DNA of 64,000 nucleotides from Bradyrhizobium sp. (GCF_027451485.1 NZ_DAIDJE010000046.1:1-64000); one strand, 5' to 3'. Positions 24,002-40,818 are shown, counted from the stretch's first letter. Notes: a model not told the origin generated them from the sequence alone. Numbers and translations are program-made.

Positions 24002-25996
24002 CTATTCCTCGTCCTCGTCTTCATCATCTTCTTCGGCAACCAGATGCGGTTTGGCGCTCTGGTCGTCCCAGAGTTGGCGGTACATGCCGTTTGCCGCGAG
24101 CAACTGCTGGTGCGAGCCGCGTTCGACCACCCTTCCCCCGGAAATGACGATGATTTCGTCCATGTCGACCACCGAGGTCAGGCGATGGGTCGAAAAAATC
24201 ATCGTTCGGCCCCTGGCGAGTTTCATCAGCGTCTTGTTGATGGCCGCTTCCGTGGTCTGGTCGAGCGCCGACGTCGCCTCATCCAGCAGAAGAATCGACG
24301 GGTCGCGCACGATCGCTCGCGCGATCGCAATCCGCTGGCGCTGGCCGCCCGATAAAGTGTCCCCGCGCTCGCCGACCTGCGTGTCGTATTTTCGCGGAAG
24401 GCTCATGATGTAGCGGTGGATTTCCGCCTTGCGCGCCGCCTCCTCCACTTCCTTATCGGTCGCGCCTTCCTTGCCGAGGCGGATGTTCTCGCGGATCGAC
24501 ATGTTGAACAGCATGTTTTCCTGGAACACCACCGCCATGTTCCGGCGCAAGGAATCACGCGTCACCTTTCGAACATCGATACCATCGATGGTGACCCTTC
24601 CTTCGTCCGGCACGTAGAGGCGCAGGATCAGGTTGAGCAGCGTGCTCTTGCCCGAACCACTCGGACCGACGATCGCGATGGTCTTGCCGACATCGAGCTT
24701 AAGGCTGAGATTGTCGAGAACCGGCGTCTCGCTGCCCTCATACTTGAAAGTCACGTGCTCGAAGGAGATGTCGTGGCTGATCCGCGGCAGGTCAGGCGCG
24801 CCGGGTCGGTCTGCGCCGCGGATCGGCTCATCGATCAATTCCTGGATATGGCGCACGGCGGCTGCCGATTGGATCGAAACCGGAATGAAGTGCATGACGT
24901 GCGCGATGTTATAGGACACCTCCCAGAAAGCGCTTTCGAACGTCACGAAGGTTCCGACCGTGATCTGCCCCTTGGTGGCGAGATAGGCGCCGATCGCGAG
25001 CACCACGAGGTGCAGTAATAAAACCGCGACGGTCACGGTCCGCTCGACCATGGTCGACAGGAAAGCTGCCGAAGCGATCTTGATCCGCGCTTCGCTGTTG
25101 CGCATCGTGAACCAGCCGAGCATCTTGCTCTGGAGCATGAACGCTTTGACGACCGCTTGCGTCGCGATGTTCTCCTGCACCACGCCCAGCAGCGAGGCCT
25201 CGTTCAGCTTCTGCTCGTAGTTGGCCTGCACGGCCTTGGGCGTGATGATACGCGGACCGATCAGCGTGATCGGAAACACCAGCAGCGAAATGGCGGCGAG
25301 CTGCCAATTCAATGCCAGCATCAGAATGATTCCCGCGATCAGTTCGAGGAACGGCAGCGCGGCATAGCTGGAAAACCCCTTGACCGATCCCTCGAAGGCC
25401 GAGAGGTCGACGGAGAACCGCGACAGGATTTCACCGCGCTTGGTGCGCTGAAAAAACGCCGCCGGCAAATTCTGGACATGCTCGAATATTCGCGTCCGCA
25501 CATCGGAGATCAGCGATGCTGCAAGTCGGGCATCCCACCACTCGTACCAGATGGCGACAATCGAAGTGATGATGCCGGCGACGGCCAGCACCGAGAGAAT
25601 GCGGATCAACGCCTCGAAGTCCTCCTCGCCGAGCGCATCGTCGATCAGAAACTTCAGGCTGAGCGGCATGATCACGTTGAACAGCGTCTCGACCAGGACG
25701 CCGAGGCCAACGAACGCAATCAGCTTCCGGTAATTTTTCAGGAACGGTTTGACGAAACCGTAGATCGTCGCCAGCGCGCCGGCGGCTTCCTTGGCGGTAT
25801 AGACGGCGAGCTCCTCATCGTCCTCGTCGTCCAACTCAAGTTCGTCGTCTTCGCCTTCTTCGTCGTCATCAACCGGCAATGCCTCGTCACTGTCCGCGCG
25901 GACACCGGGCGCAAGCTTCCTCTTGATCTCCACGGTGTCCGAGCCGTCAGCGGACGCTGCGACAGGTTCGACCGGCGATGAAGGTTTGAAAGCCAT
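24002..25996 (-). CDS. ABC half-exporter (fused membrane and ATPase domains) with acidic termini
   Basis: The product has 664 residues. Residues 35-64 are almost all Asp/Glu (the run from DDDEEGEDD). The exporter membrane domain spans about 85-375, with 'LNLPAAFFQRTKRGEILSRFS'-like coupling sequence near 176-195. The nucleotide-binding domain has Walker A GPSGSGKST (444-452), a Q-loop Gln at 492, signature LSGGQ (548-552), Walker B ILLLDE near 568-573 and switch His 604. The protein ends in a second acidic run (EEDDEDEDEE). It is an MsbA/multidrug-type homodimeric exporter with unknown substrate. The upstream gene is the FAD/methyltransferase fusion, with a strong terminator between them. Confidence 0.92.
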   Translation of the reverse strand: MAFKPSSPVEPVAASADGSDTVEIKRKLAPGVRADSDEALPVDDDEEGEDDELELDDEDDEELAVYTAKEAAGALATIYGFVKPFLKNYRKLIAFVGLGVLVETLFNVIMPLSLKFLIDDALGEEDFEALIRILSVLAVAGIITSIVAIWYEWWDARLAASLISDVRTRIFEHVQNLPAAFFQRTKRGEILSRFSVDLSAFEGSVKGFSSYAALPFLELIAGIILMLALNWQLAAISLLVFPITLIGPRIITPKAVQANYEQKLNEASLLGVVQENIATQAVVKAFMLQSKMLGWFTMRNSEARIKIASAAFLSTMVERTVTVAVLLLHLVVLAIGAYLATKGQITVGTFVTFESAFWEVSYNIAHVMHFIPVSIQSAAAVRHIQELIDEPIRGADRPGAPDLPRISHDISFEHVTFKYEGSETPVLDNLSLKLDVGKTIAIVGPSGSGKSTLLNLILRLYVPDEGRVTIDGIDVRKVTRDSLRRNMAVVFQENMLFNMSIRENIRLGKEGATDKEVEEAARKAEIHRYIMSLPRKYDTQVGERGDTLSGGQRQRIAIARAIVRDPSILLLDEATSALDQTTEAAINKTLMKLARGRTMIFSTHRLTSVVDMDEIIVISGGRVVERGSHQQLLAANGMYRQLWDDQSAKPHLVAEEDDEDEDEE

Positions 25997-26031
25997 GGAG
26001 CCAACAAATGATTCACGGCCGGCGCGACCGC

Positions 26032-26063
26032 AAAAACAAAAAGGGGGCAGCCTCTGCTGCCCC
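26032..26063 (-). terminator. Rho-independent terminator between the FAD/methyltransferase and ABC genes
   Basis: On the minus strand GGGGCAGC-agag-GCTGCCCC is followed by CTTTTTGTTTTTG. The hairpin has eight perfect pairs. It lies 50 bp after the fusion-gene stop and about 35 bp before the ABC start, so it would separate the two transcripts or act as an attenuator. Confidence 0.85.
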
Positions 26064-26113
26064 TCTATTCTATGCGATCAGAGCAAGCTCAGCAAAAGCA
26101 ATTCGGCGCCTTG

Positions 26114-28171
26114 CTACTCTTCTTCATCCTCGACCTTGTCGAAGAATGAATAGCGCAGGCTGTCGGCGTCGACATACCAATTGCCGGGTCCCTTGTTCGC
26201 TGCCAGCGTCGCGGCCCACAGCGCTTCCGTGCAATCGTGACGATGCATCGAAAGGTCAAAACCGTTGTTGAAGAAGAGCTCCGACCATTCCCACCAGGTG
26301 CCGAGCTTCTTGACCCCCCGCAGAAGGTCGTAACGGTCGATCATGGCTGCCGGCATATCCGATGTCACCGAACCGAATACAAGGCCGGTTTTAACGACGC
26401 GATTGAGCTCGCGGATGGCCTTCACAACGCGGCTTTCGGCGACATGGCAAAGGCTGGTCTCGAAGACGAAGTCGAACTCGCCGTCGGCGAACGGCATGTC
26501 GACGATCGAGCCGAGCTTGTTGAACTGTCTGAGATCCTGCGGCGTCCGGGCGTGAATGGCACGGTTGTTCTCGATGCCCCAGGCATCGACCCCGCGGGCG
26601 CGCAATGCGCCGACCAGCTCGCCGCTCGCCGAGCCCGCGACCAAGAGCTTGATGCCGTTCACCGGTTTCCAAACGGTTCTGATGAGATCCATCAGATAAT
26701 CGGGATCGGTGAACTGGCTCCAAACCTCACGATAAGGACCGACCCCGCGGTAATTCTCGAAATAGTCGCGATCGATCTTGTCGGACAACGGCTTACCGTT
26801 CGAAGCGCGCGCACGACGCAGCCGCATCGTTTCGGTGACGATGATGTCGGTGGCGGCGTCCGAGGAATCGAGCAATCCGTTCAGCGTGGAATCGAACAGA
26901 TAGTCGCCGACCAGAACAAGCCCCGGATGCTGTTTGGGGTCGGGCTGGTGATTGGTCATCACGTCGCGCGCCGGCAGCCCGCCCGGCAGCGCGTTGACTG
27001 ATGACAGCCAGCGGTGGATCTTGCCCTCGATGAAATGGGCGCGCGCATTGCCTAGTGAGGCCGGCAGCGACTTGAGCGCAGCGTCGATCAGCGCCTTGTC
27101 GTCCAGATTGGCAAAGGCAAGCGCGTCGGATCCCGCGATCAGCCAGTTGAGCACGCCATGGCGGCCGACGTCGTGGCGAGCACCTTCGTTGTAGACACAG
27201 CAGCCGCCGAAGGCTTCCGACATGAACCAGGCGCCCGGGATCTTGTCGCCCCAGAACGGGGAATCGAACAGGATCGAAATCCGCAGGTAATGCGCGGGAC
27301 GATCAAAATACGCGACGTGCTTGACCATCGATTTGCGGAGGTCCTCGCCGTCCCAGTCCATCGTCGCCAGCCAGGAATGCGGCAGACACATCAGCACGAG
27401 ATCGAAATCCCGCGTCTCCGGACCCTTGCCGTTCATCATCCTGAGCTGGTAACGGCCGCTTGTGGTCTTGCCGACCTTCAGAACGCGATGGTTGAGCTGG
27501 ATATCAGCCTCCACTTCCTCCTTGAGGCATTCGATCAGCTGCTCATTGCCGTTCTGGATCGAATAGAGGCCAATATAGCCGTCGATATCCATCACGAAGT
27601 TCTTCAGCGCGTTGAGGCCGTTGGTGTTGTGGCTCTCGGTCGCAATGTCCGAACGCGCCATCACCTTGAAGAAGCGTTTGGCGGTTGCGTCGTCGACCTC
27701 GCGGTCAAGCAGTTCTTCGCCTGTGATGTAGGCCCAGGGATGTTCATTGTCGTGGGAGCCGATGCCTTCGTAGTATTCGATCGGCGAGACCATCTCGGCA
27801 CAGCGCTTGCGGAACGCTTCGATCGCCTCGGCGGTCTTTGCCCCGTATTTGCGGCGCATGCCTGCAACGTCATTGAGCAGTTCGCCGTCAAGGTGGACCT
27901 GTTCCGCATCCATCGGAATGGTTTGCAGGCCGAAATGCTGGATCAGTTCGCGAAGCGGGTCGGGGCCGGTCATCGAGTAGTCGTAGATTTCGGCTACACC
28001 GGCCTCATAGATCGCGGGCGCAGAATCGAAACGGCTGGTCAGGATCTTGCCTCCCAACCGATCCGAGGCTTCAAAAATCGTGATGCGACACTGATCGCCC
28101 AGCTTCTTCTTGAGATGCCACGCGCTCATGAGGCCGCCAGGCCCGCCGCCTACAATTGCTAGATCCAACAT
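26114..28171 (-). CDS. FAD-dependent amine-oxidase-like oxidoreductase fused to a SAM-methyltransferase-like domain
   Basis: The 685-residue protein starts MLDLAIVGGGPGGLMSAWHL. The dinucleotide-binding GGGPGG (8-13), 'IFEASDRLGGKI' (32-43) and the C-terminal FAD motif 'LVLVGDYLFDSTLNGLLDSSDAATDII' (418-444) mark a complete flavin amine-oxidoreductase-type domain over residues 1-450. Residues 485-650 form a second domain with a Rossmann-type motif 'IKLLVAGSASGE' (507-518) and 'DMPFADGEFDFVFETSLCHV' (558-577), which looks like a class I methyltransferase with a degenerate glycine motif. It ends KVEDEEE. The substrate is unknown. I know of no characterised protein with this exact pairing. Confidence 0.85.
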   Translation of the reverse strand: MLDLAIVGGGPGGLMSAWHLKKKLGDQCRITIFEASDRLGGKILTSRFDSAPAIYEAGVAEIYDYSMTGPDPLRELIQHFGLQTIPMDAEQVHLDGELLNDVAGMRRKYGAKTAEAIEAFRKRCAEMVSPIEYYEGIGSHDNEHPWAYITGEELLDREVDDATAKRFFKVMARSDIATESHNTNGLNALKNFVMDIDGYIGLYSIQNGNEQLIECLKEEVEADIQLNHRVLKVGKTTSGRYQLRMMNGKGPETRDFDLVLMCLPHSWLATMDWDGEDLRKSMVKHVAYFDRPAHYLRISILFDSPFWGDKIPGAWFMSEAFGGCCVYNEGARHDVGRHGVLNWLIAGSDALAFANLDDKALIDAALKSLPASLGNARAHFIEGKIHRWLSSVNALPGGLPARDVMTNHQPDPKQHPGLVLVGDYLFDSTLNGLLDSSDAATDIIVTETMRLRRARASNGKPLSDKIDRDYFENYRGVGPYREVWSQFTDPDYLMDLIRTVWKPVNGIKLLVAGSASGELVGALRARGVDAWGIENNRAIHARTPQDLRQFNKLGSIVDMPFADGEFDFVFETSLCHVAESRVVKAIRELNRVVKTGLVFGSVTSDMPAAMIDRYDLLRGVKKLGTWWEWSELFFNNGFDLSMHRHDCTEALWAATLAANKGPGNWYVDADSLRYSFFDKVEDEEE

Positions 28172-28315
28172 TTGTTTCCGGTGATTTCCGGCCCCCGCCG
28201 TTCTCGGTCGCCTGCTCCCAAGCGTCCGGCTTAAGTTATTTGAGAAGAAGCGCTTTTTTCCCTGAAGGGAAGATGAACGGACGCGCCGCAATCGGCAGAA
28301 CAGACAAGCAACAGC

Positions 28316-28343
28316 AAAAAAAGACCGGCTTTCGCCGGTCTTT
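28316..28343 (-). terminator. Rho-independent terminator after rpoC
   Basis: On the minus strand AAAGACCGGC-gaaa-GCCGGTCTTT runs into TTTTTTT. The ten-pair stem has a GNRA loop and lies 27 bp after the rpoC stop. It ends the rpoBC transcript. Confidence 0.92.
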
Positions 28344-28370
28344 CCGTAGTCTTGCGGGTCGCGCCGCGGC

Positions 28371-32570
<4,200 letters not shown>

Positions 32571-32663
32571 CGTCTTCTCCTCGCGTGCCGGTCGTCACCG
32601 GCAGCAAATTCGAAATTCCTCATTCAGCCACACGCGCCTTCAAACGAAAGCGCGGACTGCGAA

Positions 32664-32690
32664 TACCCGGCGCGGTTCACGCGCCGGGTA
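32664..32690. other. Strong hairpin in the rpoB-rpoC gap
   Basis: TACCCGGCGCG (32664-32674), loop gttca, CGCGCCGGGTA (32680-32690): eleven perfect pairs, 12 bp after the rpoB stop. No T-run follows on the minus strand, so it should not terminate. It may protect or mark processing of the rpoBC mRNA. Confidence 0.65.
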
Positions 32691-32701
32691 CGATACCGTG
32701 C

Positions 32702-36820
<4,119 letters not shown>

Positions 36821-37305
36821 CGTGGCCTCTCGTTTCGCCGCGCCCTTAAGGAGCGGACCTTTCCGAAAGCGCGGGGTCGCCTTCGGAGTTGAATGTAAAT
36901 TCGTCCTTCGCCCAGTTCGCCCTCATCAGGAAAAAGGTCCTGAATCGAAGTATCCGGTACTCAAAGAACGCAAAGCGACGCGCGGGGCGCTTTAACGCAC
37001 CCGCACGTCTAAAACCGCATCGTTACGGACTGCAAAGCCCGAAATTGCCTATCTCCCAACGGCTTGCGCTGGGAACTTGCGATCCCTCCCGCCTGCCGTG
37101 TTTTCGTGCTGCCGCCCCGATATGGGGTAGCAATCGTGGAAATTCGAGGGGCACGCCCGCCAATCCCCACACTTTCTCGTGTAGGACGCCCGCCGGATGG
37201 AACCGGCGGGGTCCCGCAACGGCCAGAATGGCCGCCGCTGCTCATTTTCTTCGAAATCCCGGCGTCTCGCTTCGCCTGCCCGGGATTCGCCCAAGTAACC
37301 TGCGG
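36821..37305. other. rplL-rpoB intergenic region with hairpins
   Basis: About 485 bp with no gene seen. On the transcribed strand, AATCCCGG/CCGGGATT (37255-37262, 37280-37287) and CCCGCCGG-loop-CCGGCGGG (37189-37196, 37203-37210) can form hairpins. The rplL stop itself lies in a CAAGTAACC/GGTTACTTG dyad. In many bacteria this gap carries a partial terminator that sets the L7/L12 to RNA polymerase ratio. That role here is inferred from position. Confidence 0.55.
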
Positions 37306-37683
37306 TTACTTGAGTTCGACCTTCGCGCCAGCCTTTTCGAGCTGGGCCTTGATCTTGTCGGCTTCTTCCTTGTTGACGCCTTCCTTCAGCGGCTTGGGAG
37401 CGCCTTCGACCATATCCTTGGCCTCCTTGAGGCCAAGACCGGTAATTGCGCGGACTTCCTTGATGACCTCGATCTTCTTGTCCCCAGCGGCGGCCAGAAC
37501 GACCGTGAATTCGGTCTTCTCTTCCGCCGGTGCCGCAGCAGCGCCGCCAGCCGCGGGCCCGGCAACCGCCACGGCCGCGGCCGCGGAGACGCCCCACTTT
37601 TCTTCGAGGAGCTTGGCGAGTTCGGCCGCTTCGAGCACGGTCAGGCTCGAGAGGTCGTCTACAATCTTCTGCAAGTCAGCCAT
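37306..37683 (-). CDS. rplL: 50S ribosomal protein L7/L12
   Basis: The 125-residue product starts [20 protein letters not shown]. It has an Ala/Val-rich hinge (about 35-52) and the C-terminal factor-binding domain '[48 protein letters not shown]'. Several copies form the stalk with L10. Confidence 0.98.
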   Translation of the reverse strand: MADLQKIVDDLSSLTVLEAAELAKLLEEKWGVSAAAAVAVAGPAAGGAAAAPAEEKTEFTVVLAAAGDKKIEVIKEVRAITGLGLKEAKDMVEGAPKPLKEGVNKEEADKIKAQLEKAGAKVELK

Positions 37684-37706
37684 TGATCTGTTCCTTAAAA
37701 CGTATC

Positions 37707-37716
37707 GGTTCGAACC
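37707..37716. promoter_or_regulatory. GGTTCGAACC palindrome in the rplJ-rplL gap
   Basis: A perfect ten-base palindrome, repeated once more in the rplJ leader at 38437-38446. Both copies flank rplJ. Function unknown, and chance cannot be excluded. Confidence 0.25.
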
Positions 37717-37741
37717 AGGGTTATTTGTTTTGCGAGAGCCG

Positions 37742-38260
37742 TCAGGCCGCTTCGCCCTTAGAGGCATGAGCCTGAATGACGCGCGCGAGCTTGGCCGCGG
37801 GCGCATTCGAGAGCTGAGCAAGCTTGGTCGCGGGCGCCACCAGGAGGCCGACGATCTTGCCGCGCAGTTCATCGAGCGAGGGCAGCGAGGCAAGCGCCTT
37901 CACGCCGTCGACATTCAGGACGGTTTTACCCATCGAACCGCCGAGAATGACGAACTTCTCGTTCGCCTTGGCGAATTCGATGGCAACCTTCGGCGCCGCT
38001 ACCGGATCGTTGGAAGTCGCGATCACGGTCGGCCCCTTCAACAGGGGACCGATGGCAACGACGTCAGTGCCTTCAAGAGCAATTTTGGCGAGACGGTTCT
38101 TCGCGACCTTCACCGAGGCACCCGCCTGCTTCATCTGCATACGCAGCTTCTGCATCTGGGCAACGGTGAGGCCGGAATAATGAGCAACGATCGCGACGCC
38201 CGTGGTCTTGAACAGACCGTTCAGCTCCTCGACCGCGCCCTTTTTTGCCGCTCTTTCCAC
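37742..38260 (-). CDS. rplJ: 50S ribosomal protein L10
   Basis: The GTG start gives [20 protein letters not shown] and 172 residues, with GGAGAG about 8 bases upstream. '[42 protein letters not shown]' is the L10 rRNA-binding core. The C-terminal helix binds L7/L12. In other bacteria L10-L12 represses its own translation through the leader. Confidence 0.96.
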   Translation of the reverse strand: MERAAKKGAVEELNGLFKTTGVAIVAHYSGLTVAQMQKLRMQMKQAGASVKVAKNRLAKIALEGTDVVAIGPLLKGPTVIATSNDPVAAPKVAIEFAKANEKFVILGGSMGKTVLNVDGVKALASLPSLDELRGKIVGLLVAPATKLAQLSNAPAAKLARVIQAHASKGEAA

Positions 38261-38994
38261 AGCAAGCTCTCTCCGGTTGGCGGTCTTTAAAGCCTGAGGC
38301 CGGACCGCCGGGTTGCACCCATCGTCCCACCCTTCACCAGACCTCAAAAGACGCAAAAGCCTCTAAGGACCGTCGGGCAGAACGACATTGAAACGCCTGC
38401 CCTCCCGAGCCGCCTTACAGGCCGCGGGACGTCGAGGTTCGAACCAAATACTCCCCGAGGATCGCGGTCAGCCGCGATTTCGAGATACAAAATCTGGTCT
38501 TCACCCATCTGTACAGGCTGAACTATTAAGCCGTTGAAAAACTTACGCTTATCTCGGGCGCCTGTAGTCTTGGACAGGATCGGGATGCGCCAGTAAACTG
38601 GCTCAGCCCTACCCGCCTTCCTTTCAAACGACGGCTTTCCCTTCCTTTCGAGCACCCACGTGGAATGTCCTGAAAGGAAAAGTCTCCTATTCGTTCTCTT
38701 TTGGAATGCGAGCACAGACGTGCCAGCAATTCGCCAGCACGTCCGGAAGCGCGGTGTTTAACGGGTCTTTTCGGTCTTGCCAAGGGCAAATTTCGATCGC
38801 GTGCCGCCTATTTGGCGTTCCTCCGCCGCAAGCGGCTAATTCGATCCAGGAACTCAAATAGAAAGCGGCACCACAATCAGACGTTTTCTAGTGCCCATAA
38901 CCCTTTCGAATTTCATGAAAGGCGCGTGCTGAGACGCCGCACGAACTTCGGAAAGTGGGGCACCAGCGAAAATCGGCCAAAAATCGTCTTCGCC
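38261..38994. other. rplJL leader and divergent intergenic region
   Basis: About 730 bp with no gene seen. Leader hairpins on the minus strand include ATCGCGG-ctga-CCGCGAT (38461-38478). GGTTCGAACC lies at 38437-38446. A weak minus-strand promoter candidate is CTTGGC, 17 bases, TTAAAC (38784 down to 38756). An L10-binding leader is expected from the family but no specific fold was proven. Confidence 0.4.
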
Positions 38995-39021
38995 TGTCAC
39001 ATCGAGCCGACCTCCTTCGTC
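38995..39021 (+). promoter_or_regulatory. ECF41-type sigma factor promoter (TGTCACA-N16-CGTC)
   Basis: TGTCACA (38995-39001), a 16-base spacer and CGTC (39018-39021) match, as I recall it, the published ECF41 target consensus exactly. The gene that follows starts at 39042, leaving a short leader with GAGGAGG. The downstream operon encodes an ECF41-type sigma factor, so this should be its autoregulated promoter. Confidence 0.8.
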
Positions 39022-39041
39022 TGGATGAGAGGAGGCCCCCT

Positions 39042-39956
39042 ATGCGACGCGTGTTAGCGACAATTTTGGCGGTTTTGAATGTCGCGAACGGTCTGACGAT
39101 GCTGTTCGCTGGCCGGTTCTGGTTCCAAAGCGTGCCCGGCGCGGCGCAAACCGGCCCGTTCAATCCGCACTTTGTGCAGGACGTCGGTGCAGCCTTCCTG
39201 ATTGCCGGGCTCTCGCTGGCTGCGCGAGCGTTGCAGCCGGCCCTTTGGCCGGCAGCGGTCGCGGGCGCCGGCTTCTTGGCCGTCCATGGCCTCATACATC
39301 TCGCGAGTATCGTCGCGGGCCACGACCATGACGCCCCGTTCGATGTTGTTGCCGTGGTGCTTCCGTCGGCACTCGCGCTTTATTCCACCCTGCCAGACAA
39401 GGAGAAGATCATGCGCAGCTTTTTCGCCCGCCGCCTGTTGCGTCAGTTCAGGCAGCGCTACGGTTACGACGCAAGCTATCTCGAAATGCTGCTGCGTGAA
39501 TCGCCCGCCGCCTTCTTCAAGTTCGCGCCTCTGATGAAGGCCTCCCGCCACCGCGAAGTGGTTCCCATCGAGGCCAGCTTTGCCGCCGGCCTCGTCGGCG
39601 CCAAGGCAGAGGATTGCGGGCCCTGCGCGCAACTCGTCGTCGACACGGCCCTTGAGGCCGGCATCCCCAAAGACCAGATCGAGGCGGTCGTGCGCCGCGA
39701 TGTTCGAGCAATGAACGACAGCACTGTCCTTGCGTTCCGGTTTGCCGACGCAATCGTCCGGCGATCCGCCGACGAGGATGAGCATCGCGACGCCGTCCGC
39801 GCCAAATGGGGCGAGAAAGGCGTGATTGACCTCGCCTTCGCGCTTCAGATGGGCCGAATGTATCCGATGATGAAGGCAGCCCTTGGCTATGCCAAGGAGT
39901 GCCGTCGCCTTTCGATTGGCGGAAAGCAGATCGATGTCGTCAAACAGGCAGCGTGA
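39042..39956 (+). CDS. Membrane protein fused to a carboxymuconolactone-decarboxylase-like domain
   Basis: The 304-residue protein starts MRRVLATILAVLNVANGLTM after GAGGAGG. Residues 1-118 hold about four hydrophobic segments (7-25, 44-62, 68-92, 100-116). Residues 124-304 are soluble with 'MKASRHREVVPIEASFAAGLVGAKAEDCGPCAQLVVDTAL'. The CGPC pair (C192, C195) and overall pattern resemble AhpD/CMD-like redox proteins. An internal ATG at 39411 with AAGGAGA upstream could make the soluble part alone. Its end overlaps the sigma-factor start by 23 bp. CMD-like genes are typical partners of ECF41 sigma factors. Confidence 0.78.
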   Translation: MRRVLATILAVLNVANGLTMLFAGRFWFQSVPGAAQTGPFNPHFVQDVGAAFLIAGLSLAARALQPALWPAAVAGAGFLAVHGLIHLASIVAGHDHDAPFDVVAVVLPSALALYSTLPDKEKIMRSFFARRLLRQFRQRYGYDASYLEMLLRESPAAFFKFAPLMKASRHREVVPIEASFAAGLVGAKAEDCGPCAQLVVDTALEAGIPKDQIEAVVRRDVRAMNDSTVLAFRFADAIVRRSADEDEHRDAVRAKWGEKGVIDLAFALQMGRMYPMMKAALGYAKECRRLSIGGKQIDVVKQAA

Positions 39957-40818
39957 GAACGACCCGATTGCGCCGTACCGGCGGCGGCTGCTCGGCCTTG
40001 CCTATCGCATGCTCGGCAGCCGCAGCGATGCCGAAGATGTCGTGCAGGACGCCTATCTGCGGTTCATAGGCACCGAAAATGTCCGCAATCCCGAAGCCTT
40101 CCTGGTCACCGTCGTCACGCGCCTGTGCCTCGACCGGCTGAAGAGCGCCAGGGCGCAACGGGAAATCTACGTCGGCCCCTGGCTTCCCGAGCCGGTCTTC
40201 GACACCGACGGCCTTTCGACGGAAGTTGCGACAGAACTCGCCGACGATCTTTCCTTTGCGCTGCTGCTTGCGCTCGACCGGTTGTCGCCGCAGGAGCGTG
40301 CCGCGTTCCTGCTGCACGATGTCTTCGACATTTCGTTTTCCGAGATCGCCGCGATGATCGGCCGCAGCGAGCCGGCGTGCCGGCAACTGGCGGCGCGGGC
40401 CCGTCGCGCGGTGCGTGACGAGCGCCCGCCGCAGGCAGCGGCAGACAGCCACGCGCATCTGTTGCAGGCATTCCTGGTCGCCGTCACCAGCGGTGATCTG
40501 TCGCGATTGACCGGCTTGTTGCGCGACGACGCGGTCGCCGTGACTGATGGCGGCGGACGCAAAACCGCCGCGCTCAATCCGATTTACGGTGCCGACAAGA
40601 TTGCGCGCTTCTTTATCAGCGTGGCCGGCAAGGCAGCCGGACGTGATATTCGTATCGAAGCCGCCGTGATCAACGGCAGCGCCGGCGCCCTGCTCTATAT
40701 GGACGGCGAACTCGATCACAGCTTGAGCATCAGCATCGACGGCGAGAGGATCGCGGCGATCTACCTCGTGCGCAATCCCGACAAACTGCGCCACGCACCG
40801 GGCCAGCCTCGCTCTTGA
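39934..40818 (+). CDS. ECF41-type RNA polymerase sigma factor with SnoaL-like C-terminal domain
   Basis: The product has 294 residues from MSSNRQRENDPIAPYRRRLL. Sigma region 2 is at 14-75 (AYRMLGSRSDAEDVVQDAYLR) and region 4 at 108-165 (LDRLSPQERAAFLLHDVFDISFSEIAAMIGRS). Residues 172-294 form the SnoaL-like extension. The ECF41 hallmarks are visible: WLPEP in the linker (83-87), DGGGR (205-209) and NPDKL (281-285). In this group the extension, not an anti-sigma factor, controls activity. No anti-sigma gene is present. The 23-bp overlap with the upstream CMD-like gene implies coupled translation. Confidence 0.9.
   Translation: MSSNRQRENDPIAPYRRRLLGLAYRMLGSRSDAEDVVQDAYLRFIGTENVRNPEAFLVTVVTRLCLDRLKSARAQREIYVGPWLPEPVFDTDGLSTEVATELADDLSFALLLALDRLSPQERAAFLLHDVFDISFSEIAAMIGRSEPACRQLAARARRAVRDERPPQAAADSHAHLLQAFLVAVTSGDLSRLTGLLRDDAVAVTDGGGRKTAALNPIYGADKIARFFISVAGKAAGRDIRIEAAVINGSAGALLYMDGELDHSLSISIDGERIAAIYLVRNPDKLRHAPGQPRS

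Noticed and set aside
23616..24413. Plus-strand open frame running into the ABC gene
   Set aside because: It is antisense to the ABC C-terminus, with serine-rich translation caused by the acidic codons on the other strand.
36821..37305. Rho-independent terminator after rplL
   Set aside because: The hairpins there lack a T-run on the minus strand and rpoB must be transcribed, so they were kept as possible attenuators only.
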